Assembly: GCF_025245835.1 (NCBI RefSeq)
Contig: NZ_JAOBWS010000010.1
Coordinates: 1-64,000, forward strand
Origin: Rheinheimera sp. 4Y26
GTDB taxonomy: Bacteria > Pseudomonadota > Gammaproteobacteria > Enterobacterales > Alteromonadaceae
Direction of reading: 5' to 3'
DNA length: 64,000 nt
Positions within the stretch are counted from its first letter, which is position 1, and the number at the start of each line of letters is the position of its first letter. The translations under genes were made by a program, and so were the position numbers. Of the stretch, positions 25,249 through 33,644 are shown in pieces. Under the pieces are notes generated by a model. It searched no databases. It was not told the origin of the DNA and saw only the letters and a list, made by a program, of their open reading frames with translations.

Positions 25249-26442
25249 ATGTCGCTTCATTTATTACTGCAATCATTATTAAGACGCAAAGTGGTGACTG
25301 GGCTGCTGCTGGTACAACTGGCGATGACACTGGCGCTGCTTTTAAACAGCATCGTGCTGGCCGGCCAAACCTGGCAAAAACTGCACGAAGATACCGGCCT
25401 GGATTTAACCAATAGCCTGACGGTGGAGCTTAAACCTACCACACCGGCGCTGCGCCAATATCCCGCACTTGCTGATTTACTGGAGCGGCAGATGGCGGCA
25501 GTACGTGCACTACCAGGTGTGGTTGCCGTTGCCTACAGCAATCAGCCACCATTGCAGCGTGGGGGAACCAACGGCAATTTGTATGACCCTGACAATCAGG
25601 AGCGCAGCAATATCAACAATGTGCCTGTGTATCAGGTGTCAAAAGACTTTTTTGACGTGCTGCAAATTAAAGTACTGGAAGGTGAGTTGCCACAGGCGCC
25701 GCTACTTAAAGACGGTGAAGATATCAGCCCTCTGGTGCTCACCCAAAGCCTGGCGCAAAAGTTATTTCCAAATGGTTCAGCTGTGGGTCGGCAAACCAAT
25801 GCCGGTACTGTAGCAGCTGTGGTTGACGACTTTTATGGCCAGCGTAATGGCGTGAACAGTAACTATAATCGCATCCAGGTGGCGCCGCTGTATTCGGTGG
25901 ACTGGGGTTATAACCTGCTGGTACGCACTGAGCCAGGTCAAGCCGATGCTGTCCAGGCGCAGCTGGCGAAGGTACTGCAGCAGGTCGACAGCAATATTGA
26001 AATTTTATATCTGCGCAGTTTTAACGAAGAGCACAACAGGTTGTATCGTAACGAGTTTGGCCTGGCAGTGCTGCTGGGGCTACTCAGTGTACTGATGTTG
26101 CTGGTAACTATGGTGTCCAGCTACAGCAATGCCCACTTTCATGCACTGAAACGGCAGCAGGAAATTGGCATTAAAAGAGCTTTGGGTGCCAGTAAAAATA
26201 TGATTTTTATGGAGTTGTTCTGCGAGAACTGGCTCAATACTGTAGCAGGTGCCATGCTTGGCGCTGTGGCGGCGCTGGCGCTGAATCAGGGCTTGTCGGC
26301 TGTGGTCAGTATTCCGGCCATCAGCTGGTGGTTACCGCTGCTGGCAACGCTGGTGCTGCTGATTTGTGTTAGCGCGGCCACATGGTATCCTGCCCGTATT
26401 GCTACTTCGGTATCGCCGGCTACAGCTACTAAGACTTTATAA
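25249..26442 (+). CDS. ABC permease 2, MacB/FtsX family
   Basis: 397 residues from the ATG at 25249 (AAAGGAA upstream); longer in-frame starts would overlap permease 1 by some 150 bases and are unlikely. Same layout as permease 1: N-terminal helix (about 15-37), MacB_PCD periplasmic domain, three C-terminal helices with IGIKRALGASKNMIFMEL as the FtsX core. The two permeases are only distantly similar, in line with a heterodimer. It ends four bases before the response regulator ATG. Confidence 0.9.
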   Translation: MSLHLLLQSLLRRKVVTGLLLVQLAMTLALLLNSIVLAGQTWQKLHEDTGLDLTNSLTVELKPTTPALRQYPALADLLERQMAAVRALPGVVAVAYSNQPPLQRGGTNGNLYDPDNQERSNINNVPVYQVSKDFFDVLQIKVLEGELPQAPLLKDGEDISPLVLTQSLAQKLFPNGSAVGRQTNAGTVAAVVDDFYGQRNGVNSNYNRIQVAPLYSVDWGYNLLVRTEPGQADAVQAQLAKVLQQVDSNIEILYLRSFNEEHNRLYRNEFGLAVLLGLLSVLMLLVTMVSSYSNAHFHALKRQQEIGIKRALGASKNMIFMELFCENWLNTVAGAMLGAVAALALNQGLSAVVSIPAISWWLPLLATLVLLICVSAATWYPARIATSVSPATATKTL

Positions 26443-26445
26443 AAT

Positions 26446-27780
26446 ATGGCAAATATTCTGATTATTGATGACAACGACGCTGTATGTACCGCCTTAAAAA
26501 CCCTGTTTATGTTGCAGGGTTATCAGGCGCACAGTGTGGCGTCTGAGCAGCAGGCGCTGGCTTATCTTGCCAATGCGCAGGTGGATTTAATTTTACAGGA
26601 TATGAATTTTGCCAAAGGCGAAATGACAGGTAGCCAGGGCAAGGCGCTGTTTTATCAGCTGCGTGCGCTGCTGCCTGACACCGCCATTATTCTGATGACG
26701 GCCTGGACATCGATTGACATGGTGGTGGAGCTGGTTAAAGCCGGTGCCTGCGACTATATCGCCAAACCCTGGGATGATGAGCGGTTACTCACCACTGTGG
26801 CCAAAGCATTGCAGCTGAGTCAGTTGCAGCAGTCTCAGCAGCGGCTGGCGCAAAAGCAGCAGGCGCGCTTAAGTGCCTTTGCCGGCAAAGATTTATGTGG
26901 TTTGGTATTTGCCAGCAGCGCCATGGAGCAGCTGCTGCAGATGGCACTGCAACTGGCACCGTCCAATGCCGCTGTGCTTATCACCGGCGAAAACGGCACC
27001 GGCAAAGAGGGCATAGCCCAGGTGCTGCATGCCAATTCACCACGCAAACACAAAGCGCTGGTGAAAGTGAATATGGGCGCTTTGCCGGCAGATTTAATGG
27101 AAGCTGAGCTATTTGGTGCCGAGGCCGGCGCTTACAGCGGCCTGACGAAAACCCGCCTTGGCCGCTTTGAAGCAGCTGATGGCGGTACTATTTTCCTCGA
27201 TGAAATTGGCAATCTGTCGTTATCAGGCCAGATGAAACTGCTGAGAGTATTACAAACCGGTGAGTTTGAACGCTTAGGTTCCAGTGTCACACGCAAAGTG
27301 GATGTGCGCGTTTTAAGCGCAACCAATGCAGATTTAACCAAGGCGATTAGCAGTGGTGCTTTTCGCCAGGATTTGTATTACCGGCTGAATGTAGTTGAGC
27401 TGCATCTGCAGGAACTAAAAAACCGGCGTGATGATATTCTGCCTTTGGCGCGGCTGTTTTTGCGTGGTGAAAAAACACTAAGTAAAGAGGCTGAACAGGC
27501 GCTGCTTGCATACAACTGGCCTGGCAATGTACGTGAGCTGCAAAATATCTGTCAGCGGGCGTTATTGTTAGCACCCGAAGCACAAATTCAGCCGGCCGAT
27601 TTAGCTTTGCCACAGGAAGAGACGTCCGGTAAAAGGGCGCTGGATGATTTTGAGCAGCAGCAAATAGAGCAGGCGCTGCAAGATGCCGGTGGTGTCATTG
27701 CCAGAGCAGCCAAGCAGCTGGGGATCAGCCGCCAGGCTTTATACCGGCGCATGGAGTTTTATGGCATTGCCACGCCTTAG
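26446..27780 (+). CDS. NtrC-family sigma-54 response regulator of the ABC unit
   Basis: 444 residues. Receiver domain (1-120) with phospho-acceptor D52 in LILQDMNF, conserved T85 and K107. AAA+ domain (about 150-385): Walker A GENGTGKE (181-188), Walker B GTIFLDEIG (248-256), and the sigma-54 contact loop, which here reads GAYSGL (228-233) in place of GAFTGA. A Fis-type HTH ends the protein (IARAAKQLGISRQALYRRM). It lies in the same operon as the pump behind a sigma-54 promoter with palindromic upstream sites, so it very likely activates its own operon. Its 3' end overlaps the kinase start by 20 bases. Confidence 0.92.
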   Translation: MANILIIDDNDAVCTALKTLFMLQGYQAHSVASEQQALAYLANAQVDLILQDMNFAKGEMTGSQGKALFYQLRALLPDTAIILMTAWTSIDMVVELVKAGACDYIAKPWDDERLLTTVAKALQLSQLQQSQQRLAQKQQARLSAFAGKDLCGLVFASSAMEQLLQMALQLAPSNAAVLITGENGTGKEGIAQVLHANSPRKHKALVKVNMGALPADLMEAELFGAEAGAYSGLTKTRLGRFEAADGGTIFLDEIGNLSLSGQMKLLRVLQTGEFERLGSSVTRKVDVRVLSATNADLTKAISSGAFRQDLYYRLNVVELHLQELKNRRDDILPLARLFLRGEKTLSKEAEQALLAYNWPGNVRELQNICQRALLLAPEAQIQPADLALPQEETSGKRALDDFEQQQIEQALQDAGGVIARAAKQLGISRQALYRRMEFYGIATP

Positions 27781-29089
27781 TTTGTCGCAAAAAATCGGCG
27801 GCAGTTTTGTGTTTTTTGCCGCTGCTTTATTGTTGCTGATCAGTTGGCTGGCGCCATCACCGCTGTTATTGGCGATGGTGGCCGTATTATTGCTGCTGTT
27901 TTTGCTGCTGCTGGTGCGAAGCCTGCAGAGCCTGGCGCTGGAGCTGTCGGCGCTCAATCTGTATGCCGGTAATTTGCAGGATCAGGCTTATCAGTGCAGC
28001 GCCAATAAAGCGGTGTTGTCTGAGCTGATGCCGTTGGCGCTCACTTTAGACAGCATGGCGGCTGAGCTTCGTCAGCAGCGTGCTGGTTTATACCAGCGTG
28101 AACTGCTGCTCGATACCGTATTACAAAGTAGTCCAAGCGCTATTTTATTGACAGACGAGCAGGGCAGAGTGCTGTTGAGTAACCCGGCAGCGCGGCAATT
28201 GCTCAGTCAGGGCCGGCGCTTTGAGGGGTTGTTATTAAATGAAGTACTGCAGCATTTACCGCAGCTGGCCAGTGCGTTGCCGGCGTTTTTGGCCAGCCAG
28301 CAACCGGGTTTAATTCATCTTGGCGAACCAGCGGCCATCTGGCATTTGTCGGCCAGTCAGTTTTTGCTGAATCAGCGCCGCCATCAGCTGTATATTTTTA
28401 AACCTATGACTCAGGAAATTCAGCGCGAGGAGCTCAGCGCCTGGAAAAAATTACTGCGGGTGATTGGTCATGAGCTCAATAACAGCCTGGCGCCTTTGTC
28501 GTCTTTGGCTTATTCGGCGCAGCAACTGGCGGCACAGCCTGAACTCAAACAAATTTTGCAAACCATCAGCGAACGTTGCCATCACCTGAACCAATTTTTA
28601 CAAGCTTATATTCAGTTTGCCAAATTGCCGCCGCCAAGTCTGGCTGAAGTGAACTGGCCCAGGCTGATTAATCAGTTACATGATCATTATGAGTTTGAGC
28701 TGGTGGGGGAGTTGCCGACCGGTTGCTGGTGGCTGGATCAGTCCCAGCTGATGCAGCTTTTGTTAAACCTGCTGAAAAATGCCCACGAAGCAGGTGCCGA
28801 TGCGATAAAAATTGAACTGGAATTCAGTGAGCAGCCACAATTTCTGCAGATATCGTTGAAGGATAATGGCGGTGGCATCAGCCCTGCGTTACTGGAACAT
28901 GCGTTATTGCCATTTTTTACCACCAAGCAGCAGGGCTCGGGTATTGGCCTGACTTTATGCCGCGACATTGTCGAAGCCCATGGTGGCCAGCTGCTGCTGA
29001 AAAATGTCGACGAGGGGTTATTGGTGCAAATCCGCTTGCCACAAAAAATGGCAGCGCCTGCGCCTGCGCCTGGGCCTGCAGCTCAGTGA
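27761..29089 (+). CDS. Sensor histidine kinase (NtrY-like) of the ABC unit
   Basis: 442 residues from the ATG at 27761, inside the end of the regulator gene. Two close membrane helices (about 13-32, 34-53) leave almost no periplasmic part, so the signal is probably sensed in the membrane or through the pump. A PAS-like domain (115-215) follows, then HisKA with H237 (VIGHELNNSLAP), and the ATPase domain with LLKNAHEA, DNGGGIS and GSGIGLTL. The last 15 residues are Ala/Pro repeats. It should phosphorylate the neighbouring regulator. Confidence 0.9.
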   Translation: MALPRLSLSQKIGGSFVFFAAALLLLISWLAPSPLLLAMVAVLLLLFLLLLVRSLQSLALELSALNLYAGNLQDQAYQCSANKAVLSELMPLALTLDSMAAELRQQRAGLYQRELLLDTVLQSSPSAILLTDEQGRVLLSNPAARQLLSQGRRFEGLLLNEVLQHLPQLASALPAFLASQQPGLIHLGEPAAIWHLSASQFLLNQRRHQLYIFKPMTQEIQREELSAWKKLLRVIGHELNNSLAPLSSLAYSAQQLAAQPELKQILQTISERCHHLNQFLQAYIQFAKLPPPSLAEVNWPRLINQLHDHYEFELVGELPTGCWWLDQSQLMQLLLNLLKNAHEAGADAIKIELEFSEQPQFLQISLKDNGGGISPALLEHALLPFFTTKQQGSGIGLTLCRDIVEAHGGQLLLKNVDEGLLVQIRLPQKMAAPAPAPGPAAQ

Positions 29090-29099
29090 CAGCAGCTTA

Positions 29100-29170
29100 A
29101 ACACAAACAAAAGCCAGCAACAAAAGCGAGTCACAAATGCGAGCCACAAAAGCCAGCGACAAATCCGACT
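29100..29170. repeat. Imperfect short repeats (ACAAAAGCCAGC / ACAAATGCGAGC)
   Basis: Four or five degenerate units of the kind (A)ACAAA(A/T)(G/C)C(C/G)AG(C/T) follow each other right after the histidine kinase stop. No stem or T run is seen. Probably slippage-type sequence. Confidence 0.55.
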
Positions 29171-29236
29171 GGCTGTTTTATTTCGCTTTTTGCTAAGATA
29201 AGGTCATTTCCAGCCATATAGCCATCCGGTGCACTG

Positions 29237-30013
29237 ATGCAAGTTCAGCAAACACAACAGATTTTACCCACAGCCACAGGACCTATGTTGTGCCGGTTGT
29301 TCCAACCGTCGCAGCCTTTTTTATCTGAGCAAAAACCGCCGCATGACGAAGAAGCCGCTGTTCAAAGCTACCCGGCTATTTTGTTTTATTCGGAAATTTT
29401 CCAGATCACAGGCCCTATTACCCGTGCTGCTACGCTGCTCGCTGGCCTTGGTTTTCTGGTGCTGGTGCCGGAAATTTTTCATGAGCTCAATCCTCAGGGC
29501 ACAGTGCTGCCTTATGACGAGGCTGGCAAAAACAAAGGCAATCAGGATAAATGGCAAAAACCTTTGCCGGCGCATGACAGCGACGTGGTGGCCATGCTGG
29601 ATTATTTGCGCAGCTTGCGCACTTTTAACGGCAAGGTGATGAGTTATGGCGTGTGTATTGGCGGTCATCTGGCGTTTCGGGCGGCGCTCAATCCAGCCAT
29701 CAGCGCGGCCTGCTGTTTATATGCCACCGACTTACATTCCGACACTTTGCCCGCTTTGGTGGGCGACCAGACTTTAGAGCGCGCCGGTGAAATTAAAGCT
29801 GAGCTGATGCTGATTTGGGGCAAACAAGACCCGCATATTCCCGCCGAAGGCCGGGCCAAAATTTATCAGACGCTGAGCGCAAAACAGGTTCATTTCAGCT
29901 GGTTTGAAGTGAACGCAGCGCATGCCTTTATGCGCGATGAAGGTGAAAGATACGACCCGGCACTGGCACTTTGGGTCTATCAACAAGCGAGAGATTTGTT
30001 TTTACGGCAATAA
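29237..30013 (+). CDS. Dienelactone hydrolase family protein
   Basis: 258 residues, alpha/beta-hydrolase. The catalytic triad of the dienelactone hydrolase family is visible: C140 in SYGVCIGGH, D198 in WGKQDPHIP and H229 in NAAHAFMRDEG. The usual enzyme opens lactone rings in chloroaromatic breakdown, but many bacterial members act on other esters, and nothing nearby belongs to an aromatic pathway. Cytoplasmic, no signal peptide. Length is normal for the family. Confidence 0.88.
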   Translation: MQVQQTQQILPTATGPMLCRLFQPSQPFLSEQKPPHDEEAAVQSYPAILFYSEIFQITGPITRAATLLAGLGFLVLVPEIFHELNPQGTVLPYDEAGKNKGNQDKWQKPLPAHDSDVVAMLDYLRSLRTFNGKVMSYGVCIGGHLAFRAALNPAISAACCLYATDLHSDTLPALVGDQTLERAGEIKAELMLIWGKQDPHIPAEGRAKIYQTLSAKQVHFSWFEVNAAHAFMRDEGERYDPALALWVYQQARDLFLRQ

Positions 30014-30122
30014 TGCGAAGAAATGCAGCTTTTTAGCAGCATTAGGATAAATGCTGTTGTTTTTTATGCTTTTTTTGTTACTTTGATGCCTTCCACTATG
30101 GACTCAGAGACAAGGAAAGCGA

Positions 30123-32072
30123 ATGAAATATACCCTCAGTTTTGTTTTATGTTGCCTGTTATTGCCTGCGGCACAATTAAAAGCCCAAACCGATCTGCCG
30201 GCTTTATTTGCCAAACAAGCTACTTTTGATGATTTTAAAATATCACCTGATGGTCAACATCTGGCGGCAGTTGTTTACAGTGAGGGTAAAAGGTCGCTGA
30301 TATTTTTTGATGCCAAAACGATGAAAGCTGTCGGTAGTGCCAAAGCCGGCAATATGCAGGAAGTGGGTGATTACCGCTGGGTGTCGGATGAGCGTGTGGT
30401 GATTAAGTTGGTGGAATCCTCACCCTGGTTGAAAAATCCACAATATTTTGGTGAGTTGCTTGCAGTAAATTATGACGGTTCAAAAGCGATGTTGTTGTTT
30501 GGTTACCGGGCCGGTGAGCAGAGTTTAGGCTCCAATATCAAAAAGAAACAAAGCATGCAGGCCTGGGCTGAGTTTGTAAACACCAGGGCCAATGACAAAA
30601 ACCGTATTGTGATCAGCGCTACGCCTATGAGTAGCGGTGGCGACAGGCTTGCCAGCATTATGCAGCTGGATGTGTATAACGGTAAAACCAAAGGGGTGGG
30701 CAAAGCGCCGGTGTCTTATGCCAGGATAGTGACTGATCCATCCGGGCGCCCCAGAGTTGCAGTGGGCACAAATGCGCAGAATCAACGTGAAGTTTATATC
30801 AAGGCACAAGACAGTAGTGACTGGCATCAGTTGCCGCAACGGGCTTTTGGCTCGCATTTTTATCCGATAGCGGTAACGGCCGACAATCAGGGGTTGTATG
30901 TTGCTGACAACTATCAGCAGGATTTGATTGGTATTTTTGAATACCGCTTTGCCGACGGCAGTTATACCGAAGTATTTACCGACAAAAAGGTTGATGTATC
31001 CGGTGTGACCACCACCACGGATGGTCATGCTGTGTATGGGATGCAACTGTATGATGGTCGTCCATCTTTTGCACTTTTAACCGAAGATCATCAGGAAGCA
31101 CGGGTATTTAAAGATTTATTGCAGAGTTTCCCCGGCGAAAATCTGAAAATCACCAGTAAAACCGATGACGACAAAAAATGGGTGTTGGTGGCAAGTTCTG
31201 ATGTGACAGCTCCCAGATTCTATTTATACGACCATGAAAAGGGTACTGTCGCCAAACTTGCCGATACAAAACCCGAGTTAAATCAACTGAAACTGGCCAG
31301 TACTGAACCTGTGAAGTTCTCTTCTTTTGATGGCCTGGAAGTGCATGGTTATCTGACAAAAAGCCCGGTGGCATCTGCCGAAAAACCAACAGTAGTGCTG
31401 GTACATGGTGGGCCTCATGACGTGCGGGACTATTGGGGGTTTGACCCAGAGGTGCAGTTGCTGGCCATGTCCGGTTATAACGTGTTGCAGGTTAATTTCC
31501 GTGGTTCTGGTGGATATGGCGCCACCTTTCAGCAAAAAGGTTACCGGCAGTGGGGGGATGCCATTCAGCGGGACATTATTGCCGGTACTGAATGGGCCAT
31601 AGCTCAAGGTCATGCTAAAGCCGGCAATATTTGTATTATGGGTACCTCTTTTGGCGGTTATTCCACGGTACAGGCTGCTACTTTGGCACCTGATTTATAT
31701 CGGTGTGGTGTTGCTGTAGCCGGCGTTTACGATTTGAGCCTGCTGGCGCAAAAGGGTGATTTGCCGGAGCTTAGTTTTGGTGATGCTTATTTACATGATG
31801 TGATTGGCACAGACGAAGCGCAGTTAAAGGCTTTTTCACCTCTGTATCAGGTGAATAAACTCAAAGCCAGTTTATTGATTGCTCATGGCAAAAAAGACAA
31901 AAGAGCCCCTGTGGAACATGCAGAGCGTTTGAAAAATGCGTTGGATAAAGCGGGTAAAAGTTACCAGTGGCTGGAGTTTAACGACGAAGCTCATGGTTTT
32001 TATGCACCGCAAAACCAGGAGATTTATTTTCGCGCTGTACAAAAATTTCTTGCTGAGCACTTAAAAAGCTAA
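30123..32072 (+). CDS. S9-family serine peptidase (prolyl oligopeptidase / acylaminoacyl peptidase type)
   Basis: 649 residues with a signal peptide (cleavage near LKA-QT, residue about 22). An N-terminal propeller-like region (25-390) carries repeated strands starting with FKISPDGQHLAAVV. The C-terminal hydrolase domain has S509 in GTSFGGY, D592 in HGKKDKRAP and H624 in NDEAHGF. It should cleave small peptides in the periplasm. The ATG has AAGGAAAGCG ahead of it. Together with the M28, M16, M9 and DUF885 genes it shows a peptide-scavenging lifestyle. Confidence 0.92.
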   Translation: MKYTLSFVLCCLLLPAAQLKAQTDLPALFAKQATFDDFKISPDGQHLAAVVYSEGKRSLIFFDAKTMKAVGSAKAGNMQEVGDYRWVSDERVVIKLVESSPWLKNPQYFGELLAVNYDGSKAMLLFGYRAGEQSLGSNIKKKQSMQAWAEFVNTRANDKNRIVISATPMSSGGDRLASIMQLDVYNGKTKGVGKAPVSYARIVTDPSGRPRVAVGTNAQNQREVYIKAQDSSDWHQLPQRAFGSHFYPIAVTADNQGLYVADNYQQDLIGIFEYRFADGSYTEVFTDKKVDVSGVTTTTDGHAVYGMQLYDGRPSFALLTEDHQEARVFKDLLQSFPGENLKITSKTDDDKKWVLVASSDVTAPRFYLYDHEKGTVAKLADTKPELNQLKLASTEPVKFSSFDGLEVHGYLTKSPVASAEKPTVVLVHGGPHDVRDYWGFDPEVQLLAMSGYNVLQVNFRGSGGYGATFQQKGYRQWGDAIQRDIIAGTEWAIAQGHAKAGNICIMGTSFGGYSTVQAATLAPDLYRCGVAVAGVYDLSLLAQKGDLPELSFGDAYLHDVIGTDEAQLKAFSPLYQVNKLKASLLIAHGKKDKRAPVEHAERLKNALDKAGKSYQWLEFNDEAHGFYAPQNQEIYFRAVQKFLAEHLKS

Positions 32073-32244
32073 AACTTCCATCCGCGCCCGTTTTGCTCTG
32101 GCAGGCGGGCGCCGCGACATCTTTTGCTAAGCAGCTGAAATAAAACAGCTAACCGCCTATACTGTTCAGCGTTGTCATATTTATTTCAACTAATGGGCGC
32201 AGAATGCAACAAGGCAAGCTGGCTCCAGCCTGGTGAGTAGATCC

Positions 32245-33552
32245 ATGTCTTTGTTTGAACATTTGTTTATCATTTTATTGTTGATTAGTGTCAGTGCGTT
32301 TTTTTCCATGTCGGAAATAGCGCTGGCGGCGGCGCGCAAATTACGGTTGCGCCAGCTGCTGTCTGAAGGTGAACCCCGCGCCAAGCTGGTGCTGGATTTG
32401 CAGGAACATCCGGGCAACTTTTTTACCATTATTCAGATTGGCCTCAATGCCGTGGCTATTCTGGGCGGTATTTTAGGTGAAGCCGCATTTACTCCGACTT
32501 TTGTTGAGTTGTTGCAGCTGGTGTACCAGGGCCCGGCGCTGCAGTCTTTAGGTTTTGGTTTATCGGTGTTTTTTGTCACGGCGCTGTTTATTTTATTTGC
32601 CGATTTAATGCCCAAACGGCTGGCGATGTTAGCGCCTGAGCAGGTGGCTATTACAGTGGTGCGGCCGATTTTATGGCTGTTGGTGATTTTAAAACCGCTG
32701 GTGCTGCTGTTTAACGGTGTGGCCAATGGTGTGTTTAAACTTTTTAATGTGCCAATCGCACGCAAAGATCAAATCACGCCTGAAGATATTATTTCGATGA
32801 TGGACGAAGGGGCTGAAGCCGGCGTGCTGCGCCAGCAGGAGCATACTTTGCTGGAAAACGTCTTTGATATGGACCAGCGCACTGTCACCTCGGCCATGAC
32901 ACCACGCGAGAGCCTGATTTATTTTTTATTAAAAGAATCGACCGACAGCATCAAAGCCAAAATTGCTGAACATCCGCATGCCAAGTTTATTGTTTGTGAT
33001 GAAGCGCTCGACAGAGTGGTGGGTTATGTCGACACCCGCGATATTCTGATGCAGGTGCTGCATGAACAGTCTATTTCGTTAACCCGCGAAGGGGTGCTGC
33101 GTACCCCGCTGATCATTCCCGATACTTTGTCTTTGTATGAAGTGCTGGCGCATTTTAAATCCAGCGGGGTGGATTTTGCGGTGATTTTAAACGAATACGC
33201 ACTGGTCGTTGGCATGATCACCCTGAACGATGTGATGAGCATTGTGATGGGCGAGCTGGTGAATTCTGAAGAAGAGCAGATTGTAAAACGCGATGACGAG
33301 TCCTGGCTGGTGGAAGGTTTAACACCGCTGGATGATGTGATGCGGGTGCTGGCTATTGATCACTTCCCGGATCAGGAAAATTACGAAACCATTGCCGGTT
33401 TTATGATGTACATGCTGCGCAAAATTCCAAAACGGACCGACTTTGTGCTGCATCAGGGTTATAAGTTTGAAGTGGTGGATATCGACAGTTATAAAATTGA
33501 CCAGCTGCTGGTCACCCGGGTGAAAACGCCTGCTGATACGCCCTCTGTTTAA
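32245..33552 (+). CDS. paeA: PaeA/YtfL-type membrane protein with CBS and CorC domains
   Basis: 435 residues from the ATG at 32245. DUF21/CNNM membrane domain with four helices (about 5-180), a CBS pair (about 205-330) and a C-terminal CorC_HlyC domain (about 345-430). The sequence follows E. coli YtfL closely over its whole length: SAFFSMSEI, IQIGLNAVAILGGI, FILFADL.PKR, NEYALVVG.ITLNDVM and NYETI.GFMM.MLRKIPKRTD. E. coli YtfL is now called PaeA, linked to cadaverine/putrescine export. The symbol rests on that remembered similarity. Single-gene unit. Confidence 0.85.
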   Translation: MSLFEHLFIILLLISVSAFFSMSEIALAAARKLRLRQLLSEGEPRAKLVLDLQEHPGNFFTIIQIGLNAVAILGGILGEAAFTPTFVELLQLVYQGPALQSLGFGLSVFFVTALFILFADLMPKRLAMLAPEQVAITVVRPILWLLVILKPLVLLFNGVANGVFKLFNVPIARKDQITPEDIISMMDEGAEAGVLRQQEHTLLENVFDMDQRTVTSAMTPRESLIYFLLKESTDSIKAKIAEHPHAKFIVCDEALDRVVGYVDTRDILMQVLHEQSISLTREGVLRTPLIIPDTLSLYEVLAHFKSSGVDFAVILNEYALVVGMITLNDVMSIVMGELVNSEEEQIVKRDDESWLVEGLTPLDDVMRVLAIDHFPDQENYETIAGFMMYMLRKIPKRTDFVLHQGYKFEVVDIDSYKIDQLLVTRVKTPADTPSV

Positions 33553-33581
33553 CTGAAGCTTGCTGTTATTGCTTAGCAAAA

Positions 33582-33612
33582 ATAAAGGCCGGTCTTGCAC
33601 CGGCCTTTGTGT
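33582..33612. terminator. Two-way terminator between paeA and collagenase genes
   Basis: AAAGGCCGGT/ACCGGCCTTT, five-base loop, between two convergent genes. Confidence 0.85.
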
Positions 33613-33644
33613 TTATTCACTTTGTGGTGAATTGATCTTCATTG

